Positions 44,295 to 53,331 of a stretch of 64,000 bases of DNA are shown piece by piece. Origin of the DNA: Paraburkholderia sp. (GTDB lineage: Bacteria > Pseudomonadota > Gammaproteobacteria > Burkholderiales > Burkholderiaceae); NCBI RefSeq assembly GCF_004298475.1, contig NZ_SCRP01000029.1, forward strand, positions 1 to 64,000, written 5' to 3'. The position numbers and the translations under genes are program-made. Numbering within the stretch: the first letter of the stretch is position 1; each line of letters begins with the position of its first letter. A model generated the notes under the pieces. It did not search any database, was not told the origin of the DNA, and was given only the letters and a program-made list of their open reading frames with translations.

Positions 44295-46877
44295 TTAGCC
44301 GCACGCCCCGACTTCGCCGCACGCCGTGCAGAAATCGCAGCCGTCCTTGCGGATGACCGCATTGGCGCCGCACGATCCGCACTTGCGGCCGAGCATCACG
44401 TGCAGTGTGCCGTGCTTCGTATCGGACGGGGCGGCATTGGCGTTGTCGTGCGCCCGGTCGCCGGAATGCGCCGACGCGTCATGCGCGCCAGCCGCCGTCT
44501 GATCCTGCGATGAACCGGCGGCGCGCCGATGCTCGTTGCGCAGTTGCGCGAGCAGACGCGACGGCACCTGGCGTCCTTCGGCATCGAGGAAGCCGCGGCG
44601 ATGCAGGATCTGCTGAATCGCGTAGGCGATTGCCGCCACTTCGGAGTCGTGCCACATCGGCGTGCGGTGTCCGTCGAGGCGCTGCGTTTCGCCATAGCGC
44701 ACCTGCCCGCGATCCCACGATACCTTGCGCAGATCCTGCAGATTGCGTGCGATGAAGCCGCCGCGCGCCGCGAGCGACAGCGAGCGCATGGTCGCCGTGA
44801 TCCATTGCTGCGATTCGTCGCGCTGCCCAACCGGAATGAAGAACTCGATGGGCCGCTCGATCGTCAACGATTCGCCGCCGACCTGGCCCGTCACTTCGAG
44901 GAACGACACCGCCACGTAAAGCGACACCTTGCCGGCCTGCGTGCGGTACTCGATCTTTTCGATCACCGCCGGCAACTGGCCCTTCGGCCGGTGATCGATC
45001 GCCACGCGCAGCGGGTCCTGCTGCGTGTCGTTGAGCGTGTCCTCTGCTGCGGCAGCAGCGGCGGCAGCGGTGGGCAGCGTCTGCAGCACGGCGCCGAGCG
45101 TCTCGTTCGGCCGGTACGTGGCGAGCCCCTTGAGGCCGCGCCGCCACGCGTCGAGATAGAGCCCTTCGAACGCTTCGAACGGGTAGTCGGCCGGCACGTT
45201 GACGGTCTTCGAGATCGACGTGTCGACGAACGGCTGCACCGCCGCCATCATCGCGATGTGATCCTGCGCGCTCATCTCCAGCGCGCTCACGAAGTAGGCG
45301 GGCAGTGCATTCACGTTGCCGCCGAGCGTGCGATAGAGGCGCCACGCGTGGTCCTCGACCATGAAGGTCTCGCTGCTGCCGTCGTTCATGCGGCGCGTAC
45401 GCTGGTAGCTCCACGAGAACGCGGGTTCGATGCCGTTCGAGGCGTTGTCGGCGAACGCGAGGCTCACGGTGCCCGTCGGTGCGATCGACAGCAGATGGCT
45501 GTTGCGGATTCCGTGCGTGCGGATCGCGTCCTTGATGTCGTCGGGCAGGCGCGAAGCGAAGGTGCCTTCCTCGAGATAGGTTTCCGCCTCGAAGAGCGGG
45601 AACGCGCCGCGCTCGCGCGCGAGTTCGACCGACGCGCGATAGGCTGCGTCGCGCATCGTGCACGCCACGCGCGCGCCGAATTCGCAACCCTGTTCCGTGT
45701 TGTAGCGGATGCCGAGCATGACGAGCGTATCGCCGAGCCCGGTGAAGCCCACGCCGATCCGGCGCTTTGCCGCGGCTTCGGCGCCCTGTTCCGGGAGCGG
45801 CCAGATGGTCACGTCGAGCACGTCGTCGAGGAAACGCACTTGCGTCGCCGTGCGTTCGGCCAGCGCGTCCCAGTCGAATTCCGGCGTGCCGCCCTTCAGC
45901 TGCGCGAACGGATCGATGACGAAGCGCGTGAGATCGAGCGGCCCGAGATTGCAGCAGCCGTACGCCGGCAGCGGTTGCTCGCCGCACGGGTTCGTCGCGC
46001 GAATGGTTTCCTTCGCGCGCAGGTTGTTGTCCTCGTTCATGCGCGAGATGAACACGACGCCGGGTTCCGCGATGTCGTAGGTCGAGCGCATGATCGTGTC
46101 CCACAGGTCGCGGGCGCGTCGTTCGTCGTAGATCCACATGCCGTCTTCGCGCTGCTGCAGATCTTCTGCGGCGCGCAGCGCGGGCGACGGCTCGGCGGGG
46201 TGCACGAGCTGCCACATCTCGTCGTTTTCGACGGCGCGCATGAACGCATCGGTCACGGCGACGGAGACGTTGAAGTTGTTCCAGCGTCCCTTCGAGTGCT
46301 TGGCCTCGATGAATTCGGGCAGATCGGGGTGATCGCAATCGAGCACCGCCATCTGCGCGCCGCGCCGTGCGCCTGCGCTTTCGACCGTGCGGCACGAAGC
46401 GTCGAACACGTCGATATAGCCGCACGGCCCGGAGGCGCACGAACCGGTCGAATGAACGTGCGCGCCGCGCGGACGGATGGCCGAGAAGTTGTAGCCCACG
46501 CCGCCGCCGCGCCGCATCGTTTCAGCGGCCTGCAGAAGCGCGACGTAGATGCCCGGACGGCCCTGGTCGTCGAAGCCCTGGATGCTGTCGCCGACGGGCT
46601 GCACGAAGCAGTTGATGAGCGTGGCCGCGATGCCGCTGCCCGCCGCGCTCATGATGCGCCCGGCGCCGAGTGCGCCGTGGCGCAGGTTGTCGACGAAACG
46701 CGCCTCGATTTCGGAGCGCAGTTCGGGCGGCTCCGCCATTGCGACGCCGCGCGCGACGCGCAGGTAGATGTCGTCTGCGGTGCGCTCGTCGCCTTTGGCG
46801 TATTTCTCGAGCATCACGTCGAGGGAGAATTGCTGCGGGGCAACCGCGAGCGGAATTGGAGGCTCGTTCTCGGCCAT
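44295..46877 (-). CDS. nrdJ: Class II (adenosylcobalamin-dependent) ribonucleotide reductase
   Basis: 860 residues. The reductase barrel is recognised by GGGVGYNFSAIRPRGA, RATNPCGEQPLPAYGCCNLG and SIAPTGTVSLAFADNASNG. The N-terminus and active-site Cys arrangement fit NrdJ rather than NrdA. The C-terminus ends in a Cys-rich tail (CGSCGAN; CDFCTACGEVGACG) that shuttles reducing equivalents. A poly-Ala tract (AAAAAAEDT) lies in a linker near residue 605. It reduces ribonucleotides using B12 and does not need oxygen. No B12 riboswitch was seen upstream. It is monocistronic with a strong terminator. Confidence 0.93.
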   Translation of the reverse strand: MAENEPPIPLAVAPQQFSLDVMLEKYAKGDERTADDIYLRVARGVAMAEPPELRSEIEARFVDNLRHGALGAGRIMSAAGSGIAATLINCFVQPVGDSIQGFDDQGRPGIYVALLQAAETMRRGGGVGYNFSAIRPRGAHVHSTGSCASGPCGYIDVFDASCRTVESAGARRGAQMAVLDCDHPDLPEFIEAKHSKGRWNNFNVSVAVTDAFMRAVENDEMWQLVHPAEPSPALRAAEDLQQREDGMWIYDERRARDLWDTIMRSTYDIAEPGVVFISRMNEDNNLRAKETIRATNPCGEQPLPAYGCCNLGPLDLTRFVIDPFAQLKGGTPEFDWDALAERTATQVRFLDDVLDVTIWPLPEQGAEAAAKRRIGVGFTGLGDTLVMLGIRYNTEQGCEFGARVACTMRDAAYRASVELARERGAFPLFEAETYLEEGTFASRLPDDIKDAIRTHGIRNSHLLSIAPTGTVSLAFADNASNGIEPAFSWSYQRTRRMNDGSSETFMVEDHAWRLYRTLGGNVNALPAYFVSALEMSAQDHIAMMAAVQPFVDTSISKTVNVPADYPFEAFEGLYLDAWRRGLKGLATYRPNETLGAVLQTLPTAAAAAAAAEDTLNDTQQDPLRVAIDHRPKGQLPAVIEKIEYRTQAGKVSLYVAVSFLEVTGQVGGESLTIERPIEFFIPVGQRDESQQWITATMRSLSLAARGGFIARNLQDLRKVSWDRGQVRYGETQRLDGHRTPMWHDSEVAAIAYAIQQILHRRGFLDAEGRQVPSRLLAQLRNEHRRAAGSSQDQTAAGAHDASAHSGDRAHDNANAAPSDTKHGTLHVMLGRKCGSCGANAVIRKDGCDFCTACGEVGACG

Positions 46878-46980
46878 GTACCTGGTCCTTGGGTTGCGCC
46901 GCGCGAACGTCGCGCGGCGGTTAACGGGCAGAGGTAGCCGACCGTGCCGGACACCGCATGCCTGGACACGGGCTCACCCC

Positions 46981-47058
46981 CATCCCCTGGGCGGGCGTTC
47001 GCCCCGTCCCTTGGGCGGGTGCTTGCCGCATCCCCTGGGCGGGTGCTTGCCCCATCCC
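46981..47058. repeat. 24-bp tandem repeat, three copies plus partial
   Basis: Three head-to-tail copies of a CATCCCCTGGGCGGG(T/C)G.TTGCC. unit start at 46981, 47005 and 47029, followed by a partial CATCCC. The tract lies between the divergent nrdJ and thioesterase starts. Confidence 0.9.
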
Positions 47059-47120
47059 AATAATAACCCGCGTAAAAGATGCCCTGAAAGTTACACTCTC
47101 GGCAAAACGAAGGAGGCGGG

Positions 47121-47624
47121 ATGACGCACCAGAAGCGGGCGGATGGGGAGGCGAGTGTCGTGTACCAGGACACTGTGCGTGCGGAGTGGGTCGACTACAA
47201 CGGCCATCTGCGCGACGCATTTTACATGCTGATTTACAGCTACGCGACCGACGTTTTGCTCGATGCAATCGGACTTGATTCAGCGCAGCGGGACGCGCGC
47301 GGGCGCTCGATGTACACGCTCGAAGCGCATTTGATTTATTTGCGCGAAATCAAGGAAGGTGCGCGCGTGCGCGTCGATGTGCGCGTGCTCGAACACGACG
47401 CGAAGCGCGTTCACCTGTATCTGGAGATGTATGCAGACAACGCTCCGGAGCCTGTATCGGCGAGCGAGCAATTGTTGCTGCATGTCGATCACTCGGGACC
47501 GCGCGCAGCGCCGTTCGATGCCGACGTGCTCGCGCGCATGACCGCGCTGCGGGCCGCCGATGCGGGGTTCGAACCGCGTCACCCGGCGCGCGCCATCGGG
47601 CTCGCGCCGCGGCGTGCGCGGTGA
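47121..47624 (+). CDS. Hotdog-fold acyl-CoA thioesterase
   Basis: 167 residues. EWVDYNGHLRDAFYMLIYSY is the usual hotdog start (Asp/Asn-Gly-His region), and the second half carries the long helix and strands (MYTLEAHLIYLREIKEGARV). The family hydrolyses acyl-CoA thioesters, including betainyl/dehydrocarnitinyl types; the substrate is unknown here. The ATG follows GAAGGAGGCGGG, a strong site. Confidence 0.88.
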   Translation: MTHQKRADGEASVVYQDTVRAEWVDYNGHLRDAFYMLIYSYATDVLLDAIGLDSAQRDARGRSMYTLEAHLIYLREIKEGARVRVDVRVLEHDAKRVHLYLEMYADNAPEPVSASEQLLLHVDHSGPRAAPFDADVLARMTALRAADAGFEPRHPARAIGLAPRRAR

Positions 47625-47654
47625 ATGCTGTGAATGCGGCGAGTGTGGTGGGGA

Positions 47655-47942
47655 TTATTTGTTGCCGAGCTCGCCGAACACTTCTGCGGCGATCATCACC
47701 GATGCGTTGAGCGGAGCGGGGCGTTCAGCCGGTTTGAACACGGCGTCGCCGCGGCGGATCTTGCGGCGCGACACGGCGCAGGTGCCCGACGTATGCGCCG
47801 AGCGCCGGCGCCAGCGCTGCTCGCCATAGTGACAGCGCCCCGGCTCGACCCAGCGGATCACGAGCGCGCCATCGCTCTGTTCGAGCACTTCGATGCGCTC
47901 GCCGTTGGCACCGTCTAGCGCGAGACACGCTTTGGATTTCAT
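47655..47942 (-). CDS. DUF3331-type small protein
   Basis: 95 residues. VIRWVEPGRCHYGEQRWRRR then SGTCAVSRRKIRRGDAVFKP is the pattern of the Burkholderiaceae DUF3331 family as I recall it. It has Cys residues in a zinc-finger-like spacing (RCHYGEQRW and GTCAVS). Function is unknown. It converges on the thioesterase gene. Confidence 0.7.
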   Translation of the reverse strand: MKSKACLALDGANGERIEVLEQSDGALVIRWVEPGRCHYGEQRWRRRSAHTSGTCAVSRRKIRRGDAVFKPAERPAPLNASVMIAAEVFGELGNK

Positions 47943-48329
47943 TGTCGGCTCCGTAGGTGGGGTGCCAGGAATTTATTCCTGTCCGACAGCAAGTGCCATT
48001 GTGTCTCAGTTGAAACACCATTCCAGTAATCGCAACAATCTCTAGGCGATAGGTCGCAAATGACGAAGGAATGGGGCTTTGCGGGGGATCTGCGTCAACT
48101 ACACGGATTTGTGCAACGCAGTGTTGTCAGGAGCGTGACACGAAATGGGCGCTCGGAAGAGGGGCGGAACGCCTGAGATCCGTGGGAACCGGGGCAGGAT
48201 GCGGATGCGTTTCGCGCGGGGAGCGGGCGTCGATCCGTCAAGGCATGGCAGATTACCTGATTCGCCGCCCGTCTGCTCCGAACCCGGCAACCGGGTACGA
48301 ACGCCAGCACGCAGCCGCTGCGGCGTACG
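47943..48329. other. Intergenic region, no gene seen
   Basis: About 390 bp between the DUF3331 start and the esterase stop (both leftward). Frames in it show no homology or ribosome sites. No terminator hairpin with a T-run is evident. Confidence 0.5.
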
Positions 48330-49166
48330 TCAGCGCACGCAGGCCAGCGCGTACTTCAGCGCGGCGGGCAGCACCTCGCGCCAGACGGGCCACACGTGGC
48401 CGCCATCGACGATGTGCAGCGCCGCTGCGTTGCCCGCCTCGCGCAGCCGCGTGTAGAGCAGCGATGATTCGGCCTGGATCACGAGGTCGTCGTCGCCCGA
48501 GGCGATAAAGAACGATACGCGCGCGGGCTGCGCGAAATACGCGTTCCACAGCGCCGGATAGTTGAGTTCGTGCCAGACGCGCGGATCGAACTGGTGCTCG
48601 CCGAAGACGCCGACGTACCGTGCAGCCGAAGCGGGCGGCGGGTCGTTCGAATAGATCGCGGGCGAAAGCAGCAGGGCGCCGCAAAATTCATCGGGGTGCT
48701 CGAGCGCGTAGCGCAGCGCGCCGAAGCCGCCCATCGAAACGCCGCCAATCGCCCGTCCGCTGCGCTGGCTCTCCACCGCGAAGTGCGTTTCGATCTCGGG
48801 GATCAGGTCGCCGAAGAACGCCGTCTCCATCTTCTCCCGCCGATCGACGTACCAGTCGATGCCGCCCTGCGGCATCACGATCACGACCGGCGCGATCTCG
48901 TGGCGCGCAATCAGCGCGTCGGCCGCGATTTGCAGGTCGCCCTGGGTGATCCAGTCCATCGGGTCGCCGTTGTTGCCATGCAGGAGATAGAGCACCGGAT
49001 AGCGTGGGCCGTCGGCGCGATAGCCGGCCGGCAGATAGACGACGTACGGCCAGGCGCGGCCAAGCGCGGCCGAACGAAACATGTGCACGGCGATCGTGCT
49101 GGCCGAGGCGGGCACGGCGAGCGCGGCGCTGAGCACAAGCAGCGCTGTCTGGAGGAGTCTGCGCAT
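48330..49166 (-). CDS. Secreted esterase D/antigen 85-like alpha/beta hydrolase
   Basis: About 278 residues from the ATG of MRRLLQTALLVLSAALAVPA, which supplies a clear signal peptide (ending ASAS). Catalytic elements are the nucleophile Ser in GGVSMGGFGALRYA and a final His in VDGGHVWPVW, with the Asp between. PVLYLLHGNNGDPMDW is the usual oxyanion region. In-frame codons upstream exist but would bury the signal peptide. It is downstream of opgC on the same strand. Confidence 0.85.
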   Translation of the reverse strand: MRRLLQTALLVLSAALAVPASASTIAVHMFRSAALGRAWPYVVYLPAGYRADGPRYPVLYLLHGNNGDPMDWITQGDLQIAADALIARHEIAPVVIVMPQGGIDWYVDRREKMETAFFGDLIPEIETHFAVESQRSGRAIGGVSMGGFGALRYALEHPDEFCGALLLSPAIYSNDPPPASAARYVGVFGEHQFDPRVWHELNYPALWNAYFAQPARVSFFIASGDDDLVIQAESSLLYTRLREAGNAAALHIVDGGHVWPVWREVLPAALKYALACVR

Positions 49167-49271
49167 GGCGGCAAAACGGAACACGACGGAACGGGATGAT
49201 AACTGGCGGATCGCGCCCATGGCGCGGGTCATCATCCTGGCTGCCGCACCGTGTGGCGTGCCAGCGCCGTT

Positions 49272-50369
49272 TCAGGCGGAGACCTTGACCTTTGCGGGCA
49301 GCAGGCGTTCGAGCGGGCCGGACAGGCACACGACGAGCAGCAGGCTGCCGAGTGCGAGCGCATCGGCGGCCAGACCGAGCGGCACGTCCAGATAACCGTC
49401 CGTGTACCAGTAGAGCAGCGAATCGATGACGAGCGAGATGACTGCGCCCGCCACGAACGAGAGCAGCCCTTTGCGGCCGATGAGTCCGATCCACGGCAGC
49501 GCGCAGGCAAGCCGCTTCGTCCAGCCGAGCCGGACCGCATGCGCCGTGAGCCACGCGATGCCGAGGAAGTTCAGGGCGCGGAACCAGGCGAGGTTGCGCT
49601 TGAGATCGCTGTCGAATACCGCGTTGCCGGGAGAAAGCCGCCAGGCGGCGCACGCCACGACGACGGCGAGCGCGGCGAGCGTGACGATCCAGCCGAGCCG
49701 GTGTGCGCTCACGCGCTGAAAGACCGGCTGTGCGCGCGCGATGACGCCGAACACGAACATCAACTGCCAGCCGAGCGGATTGAAGTCCCACTGCGTGCCT
49801 GCGGCGTGCGGCAGCCAGGGGGTGGCGAGCGGCGCGAGCCCCCACAGCGCGAGACTGAGCGCAAGCAGCCACCAAGGCTTCTTGTGCGCGAGCGGCAGCG
49901 CCAGCGGTGCGGTGAGCGCGAACCAGGCGTACATCGGCAGCACGCCCGCCAGATAGGGCTGGCGGCGCAGCAGCACGATATCGCTCAAGGCGGCGGTGGG
50001 GGCGAGCGCGAGGTCGTCGAGGTCGGTGACGGTGAGGTTGGGCGCGGTGATGTCGCACGCGAGCAGGATCGCGGAGACGAGCAGCATCAAGAGCGCCGTG
50101 ACGACAAAGGCGCGGTAGATCTCGAACGCGCGCCGGATGAAGCGCTGACGCGCGGCGGCTTCCGTGCGGCGCGCGCAGAGCGCGGCCCACGCAGTGGCGC
50201 TCGCGTAGCCGCCCAGAAAGACGAAGACCTCGGCCGCGTCGCACAGGGCATAGGTGTGCAGGGTGAAGCGCGAGAGGATGCTGCCGCCGATGTGATCGAC
50301 AACGATGACGAGGAGGACGAGACCGCGGAAAAAATCGAGTTCGACGAGACGGCTGGATGGTTGTGACAT
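49272..50369 (-). CDS. opgC: OpgC-family membrane protein
   Basis: 365 residues with about ten membrane helices. The N-terminal block VELDFFRGLVLLVIVVDHIG identifies the OpgC/acyltransferase-3-like family, and AEVFVFLGGYASATAWAALC continues it. OpgC succinylates osmoregulated periplasmic glucans. The start used is MSQPSSRLVELDF; a longer open frame upstream is low-complexity. No opgGH genes are adjacent. Confidence 0.87.
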   Translation of the reverse strand: MSQPSSRLVELDFFRGLVLLVIVVDHIGGSILSRFTLHTYALCDAAEVFVFLGGYASATAWAALCARRTEAAARQRFIRRAFEIYRAFVVTALLMLLVSAILLACDITAPNLTVTDLDDLALAPTAALSDIVLLRRQPYLAGVLPMYAWFALTAPLALPLAHKKPWWLLALSLALWGLAPLATPWLPHAAGTQWDFNPLGWQLMFVFGVIARAQPVFQRVSAHRLGWIVTLAALAVVVACAAWRLSPGNAVFDSDLKRNLAWFRALNFLGIAWLTAHAVRLGWTKRLACALPWIGLIGRKGLLSFVAGAVISLVIDSLLYWYTDGYLDVPLGLAADALALGSLLLVVCLSGPLERLLPAKVKVSA

Positions 50370-51023
50370 GGGTCTTGCTAACAGGCCGCGGCGACGCCCT
50401 GCAACGCAGGATGCGCGCGGGTATCGGGCGGCTGTGTCAATCGGCGATGGAATGAGGCCGTGGGGCGCGAGGCGCCGCCGCTCGGGATGAAGTGTCCCGT
50501 CTGGCCGGACAACAAACAGGCAAGGGAAAGACCGGATTGTGACATTCAGGTTCCCTGCCATGAAGTCAGTCGCTTGATTCAGGTAAATATTCTCTTAATT
50601 TCTTGTTGCCTTCATCGCGAGCCGCACGCCCGTTCAAGTTCGCGCACGCGTGTGCCGATAAGCGTTTAAGGCCGGCATGCGCCGCGATATTGCACCTGTG
50701 TTGCGCCAAGGGCTGTTACGAGTGCCGGATCGCGCTTGTAAGCTTTTGTATCAGAGTGTTCCGGGCGGCCAGAACGCCGCGAATGCGCTTTACAATGCCA
50801 AGTCGATTTCTTGATTGCGATCGTCCGCTTAATGCGGGCGGTTAAGTGGTGAAAGGAGCCTTTTGTCGGAAGAAGGGGCTCAGATAGATGTGGATCGATG
50901 CGGGCCGGGTGAGGTGAAACGCCGGAGCCGCACGACGCCGGGAGCGCGCCAGACGCCGCACACCGCGCCGCGCTTGCCGCGTGCATCGCACACTGTCCAC
51001 CGCGACTAGAGCAGGAGGCGTAC
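50370..51023. other. Intergenic region upstream of the NlpD-like gene
   Basis: About 650 bp with mixed base composition (A/T-rich near 50585-50610 and 50730-50820). A TACAAT hexamer near 50790 is a possible -10 without a convincing -35. A small hairpin (CCGCTTAATGCGG) lies near 50828-50840. No ORF is supported. Confidence 0.45.
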
Positions 51024-51920
51024 ATGCTTAAAGAAGGTAGCGGCCAGCGTATCGACCGTCTGAAGCGCTTTTGGGCCGGAGTCGGACTCGTCGCCCTGCT
51101 GGGCGGCTGTGCCAACTTCGGCCAGCAGCAACAGCCGGGCGCGCCGGAGCCGGATCAGGCTGCGGCGTCCGGTGCAGCGCCGGCTTCCGACGCCGCAGCG
51201 GCGTCCGCACAGGCGACTGCGCCCGCACCCGCGGCTGCGCCGGTCACGAAGGTCGTGACAAAGACGACCTGGGTTCGCGTGCGGCGCGGCGATACGCTGG
51301 CGCGGATCGCGAAGCTTCACGGCTGTTCCGTGAAGGATCTGCAGGCCTGGAATCGTGGCAAGACGGGCCGTTTACGTACCGGCCAGTCGCTGAAGATCGT
51401 CTCGAAGCAGACCATCACCGTGCAGGCGGCCGGTTCAGGCATAACGGGTACAAACGCGGCGGCGAACGCAGCCGGAAACACGGCTGGAAACACGGCCGGA
51501 AACACGGCTGGAAACCGGGCGGTAGCCGCCGAGGTTGCACGGCATGCGCGCAGCGTCGCGCTTGTCTGGCCCGCGCTGGGGCCGGTGGTCGAGGCGTTCC
51601 AGGCTGGCGAGACGCGCGGTATCGAGATCGCGGGCAAGGCGGGCGACCCGGTGCGCGCCGCCGCCGACGGCAAGGTGATGTACGCCGGCACGGGCCTCAA
51701 CGAGTACGGCAGCCTGATCATCGTCCAGCACAACAAGGACTTCCTGACCGCGTACTCCCATAACCGCCGCCTGCTGGTCAAGATCGGCGACACCGTGCAC
51801 CAGGGGCAGCAGATCGCGGAGATGGGCAGCGAAAAGAACGACCGCGTGGCCGTGCTGTTCGAGGTGCGCCGCGACGGCAAGCCGGTCGATCCGATGCCGT
51901 ATCTTCCGCCGAAAAGCTGA
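51024..51920 (+). CDS. NlpD-like lipoprotein: LysM plus degenerate LytM (M23)
   Basis: 298 residues. The lipobox is VALLGGC and an Ala-rich linker follows. A LysM domain (~76-125; RRGDTLARIAKLHGCSVKDL) binds peptidoglycan. A second linker has GNTA repeats from a 12-bp repeat. The C-terminal LytM domain keeps TAYSHNRRLLVKIGD but shows GIEIAG in place of the metal-binding Asp motif and VLFEVR where active enzymes have HFE. It is therefore probably a non-catalytic amidase activator, like NlpD. It starts behind GCAGGAGGCGTAC. Confidence 0.85.
   Translation: MLKEGSGQRIDRLKRFWAGVGLVALLGGCANFGQQQQPGAPEPDQAAASGAAPASDAAAASAQATAPAPAAAPVTKVVTKTTWVRVRRGDTLARIAKLHGCSVKDLQAWNRGKTGRLRTGQSLKIVSKQTITVQAAGSGITGTNAAANAAGNTAGNTAGNTAGNRAVAAEVARHARSVALVWPALGPVVEAFQAGETRGIEIAGKAGDPVRAAADGKVMYAGTGLNEYGSLIIVQHNKDFLTAYSHNRRLLVKIGDTVHQGQQIAEMGSEKNDRVAVLFEVRRDGKPVDPMPYLPPKS
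51468..51515. repeat. 12-bp tandem repeat in the NlpD-like gene (4 copies)
   Basis: GCAGCCGGAAAC, ACGGCTGGAAAC, ACGGCCGGAAAC and ACGGCTGGAAAC encode the AGNT/TAGN linker repeats between the LysM and LytM domains. Confidence 0.9.
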
Positions 51921-51988
51921 GCGCACAGCGCCGGGGCCTGATTCCCGCCGCCCGCCGCCCGCCGCCCGGATTTCTGGTCCGGCATCTG

Positions 51989-52029
51989 AAAACGCCGTCC
52001 CCGCGAGCCAATGCGGGGACGGCGTTTTT
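51989..52029. terminator. Bidirectional terminator between NlpD-like gene and prpF
   Basis: A long stem (AACGCCGTCCCCGC with GCGGGGACGGCGTT) around an 8-base loop has five T on the right and A tract on the left. It closes two converging transcripts. Confidence 0.88.
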
Positions 52030-52064
52030 GCATCAGCAGCGCCCTGAAGGTGCCTGGAAAGCAA

Positions 52065-53249
52065 TCAGTCTTGCGGGACGCGCACCCAGCCTTCCATCAG
52101 CACGCGCGCGCTGCGGCTCATGATGGCTTTCTTGACGATCCATGCGCCGTTTTCTTCGCTCGCCTCGGCGCCCACGCGCAGCGTGCCCGAAGGATGGCCG
52201 AAGCGCACCTCGTTGCGCTCGCCGCCGCCTGCCGCGAGATTGACGAGGGTGCCTGGAATGGCCGCCGCCGTGCCGATTGCCACAGCCGCCGTGCCCATCA
52301 TCGCGTGGTGGAGCTTGCCCATCGACATCGCGCGCACGAGCAGATCGGCGTCTTCCGCGCCGACTTGCTTGCCGCTCGACGACGTATAGGCCTGCGGTTT
52401 CGCGACAAACGCGATTTTCGGCGTGTGCTGGCGCGTGGCGATCTCGTCGAGTTGCTTGATGAGGCCCATGCGCAATGCGCCGTACGCGCGGATCGTCTCG
52501 AACTTCTTGAGCGCGGCGGCGTCGCCGTTGATCGCGTCCTGAAGCTCGGTGCCGGTGTAGCCGATCGCCTCGGCGTTGACGAAGATCGTCGGGATGCCCG
52601 CGTTGATCATCGTGGCCTTGAGCGTGCCGACGCCCGGCACCTCGAGGTCGTCCACGAGATGGCCGGTGGGGAACATCGCGCCGCCTGCGCCTTCTTCTTC
52701 GGCGGCGGGGTCCATGAATTCGAGCTTCACTTCGGCTGCCGGGAAGGTCACGCCGTCGAGTTCGAAGTCGCCCGTCTCCTGCACCTGGCCGTTCGTCATC
52801 GGCACGTGCGCGATGATCGTCTTGCCGATGTTCGCCTGCCAGATGCGCACGACTGCAACGCCGTTATCGGGCACGCGGTCCGGGTCGACGAGGCCTGCGC
52901 CGATCGCAAACGGGCCGACCGCCGCCGAGAGATTGCCGCAGTTGCCGCTCCAGTCGACGAATGCGCGCTCGATGGCCACCTGGCCGAACAGATAGTCGAC
53001 GTCGTGCCCGGGACGGCTGCTCTTCGCGACGATCACGGTCTTGCTCGTGCTCGAAGTCGCGCCGCCCATGCCGTCGATCTGCTTGCCGTACGGATCGGGG
53101 CTGCCGATCACGCGCATGAGCAGCCTGTCGCGCGCCTCGCCCGGCTGCTGTGCCGCTGCGGGCAGGTCTTGCAGACGAAAGAACACGCCTTTGCTGGTGC
53201 CGCCGCGAATATAGGTGGCGGGGATTTTGATCTGGGGAAGGTGTGCCAT
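52065..53249 (-). CDS. prpF: 2-methylaconitate cis-trans isomerase
   Basis: 394 residues with the PrpF start (IPATYIRGGTSKGVFFRL) and signatures YLFGQVAIERAFVDWSGNCG, FVNAEAIGYTGTELQ and the C-terminal GERNEVRFGHPSGTL. It isomerises the trans-2-methylaconitate made by AcnD to the cis form. It is the last gene of the prp operon, 82 bp after acnD, and ends at the bidirectional terminator. Confidence 0.95.
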   Translation of the reverse strand: MAHLPQIKIPATYIRGGTSKGVFFRLQDLPAAAQQPGEARDRLLMRVIGSPDPYGKQIDGMGGATSSTSKTVIVAKSSRPGHDVDYLFGQVAIERAFVDWSGNCGNLSAAVGPFAIGAGLVDPDRVPDNGVAVVRIWQANIGKTIIAHVPMTNGQVQETGDFELDGVTFPAAEVKLEFMDPAAEEEGAGGAMFPTGHLVDDLEVPGVGTLKATMINAGIPTIFVNAEAIGYTGTELQDAINGDAAALKKFETIRAYGALRMGLIKQLDEIATRQHTPKIAFVAKPQAYTSSSGKQVGAEDADLLVRAMSMGKLHHAMMGTAAVAIGTAAAIPGTLVNLAAGGGERNEVRFGHPSGTLRVGAEASEENGAWIVKKAIMSRSARVLMEGWVRVPQD

Positions 53250-53331
53250 GTCGAATCCTGAAATGGGCGGGGCGGTATGTTTCCATACCGCCCGTTCAGC
53301 CCGTTCATTGCGTTGCCGGATCAGCTCGCGC

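Noticed and set aside
44529..46937. Long + frame opposite nrdJ
   Set aside because: Antisense shadow of nrdJ with no family likeness.
46878..47120. B12 riboswitch upstream of nrdJ
   Set aside because: No B12-box or conserved cobalamin riboswitch core is visible; the region is mostly the 24-bp repeat.
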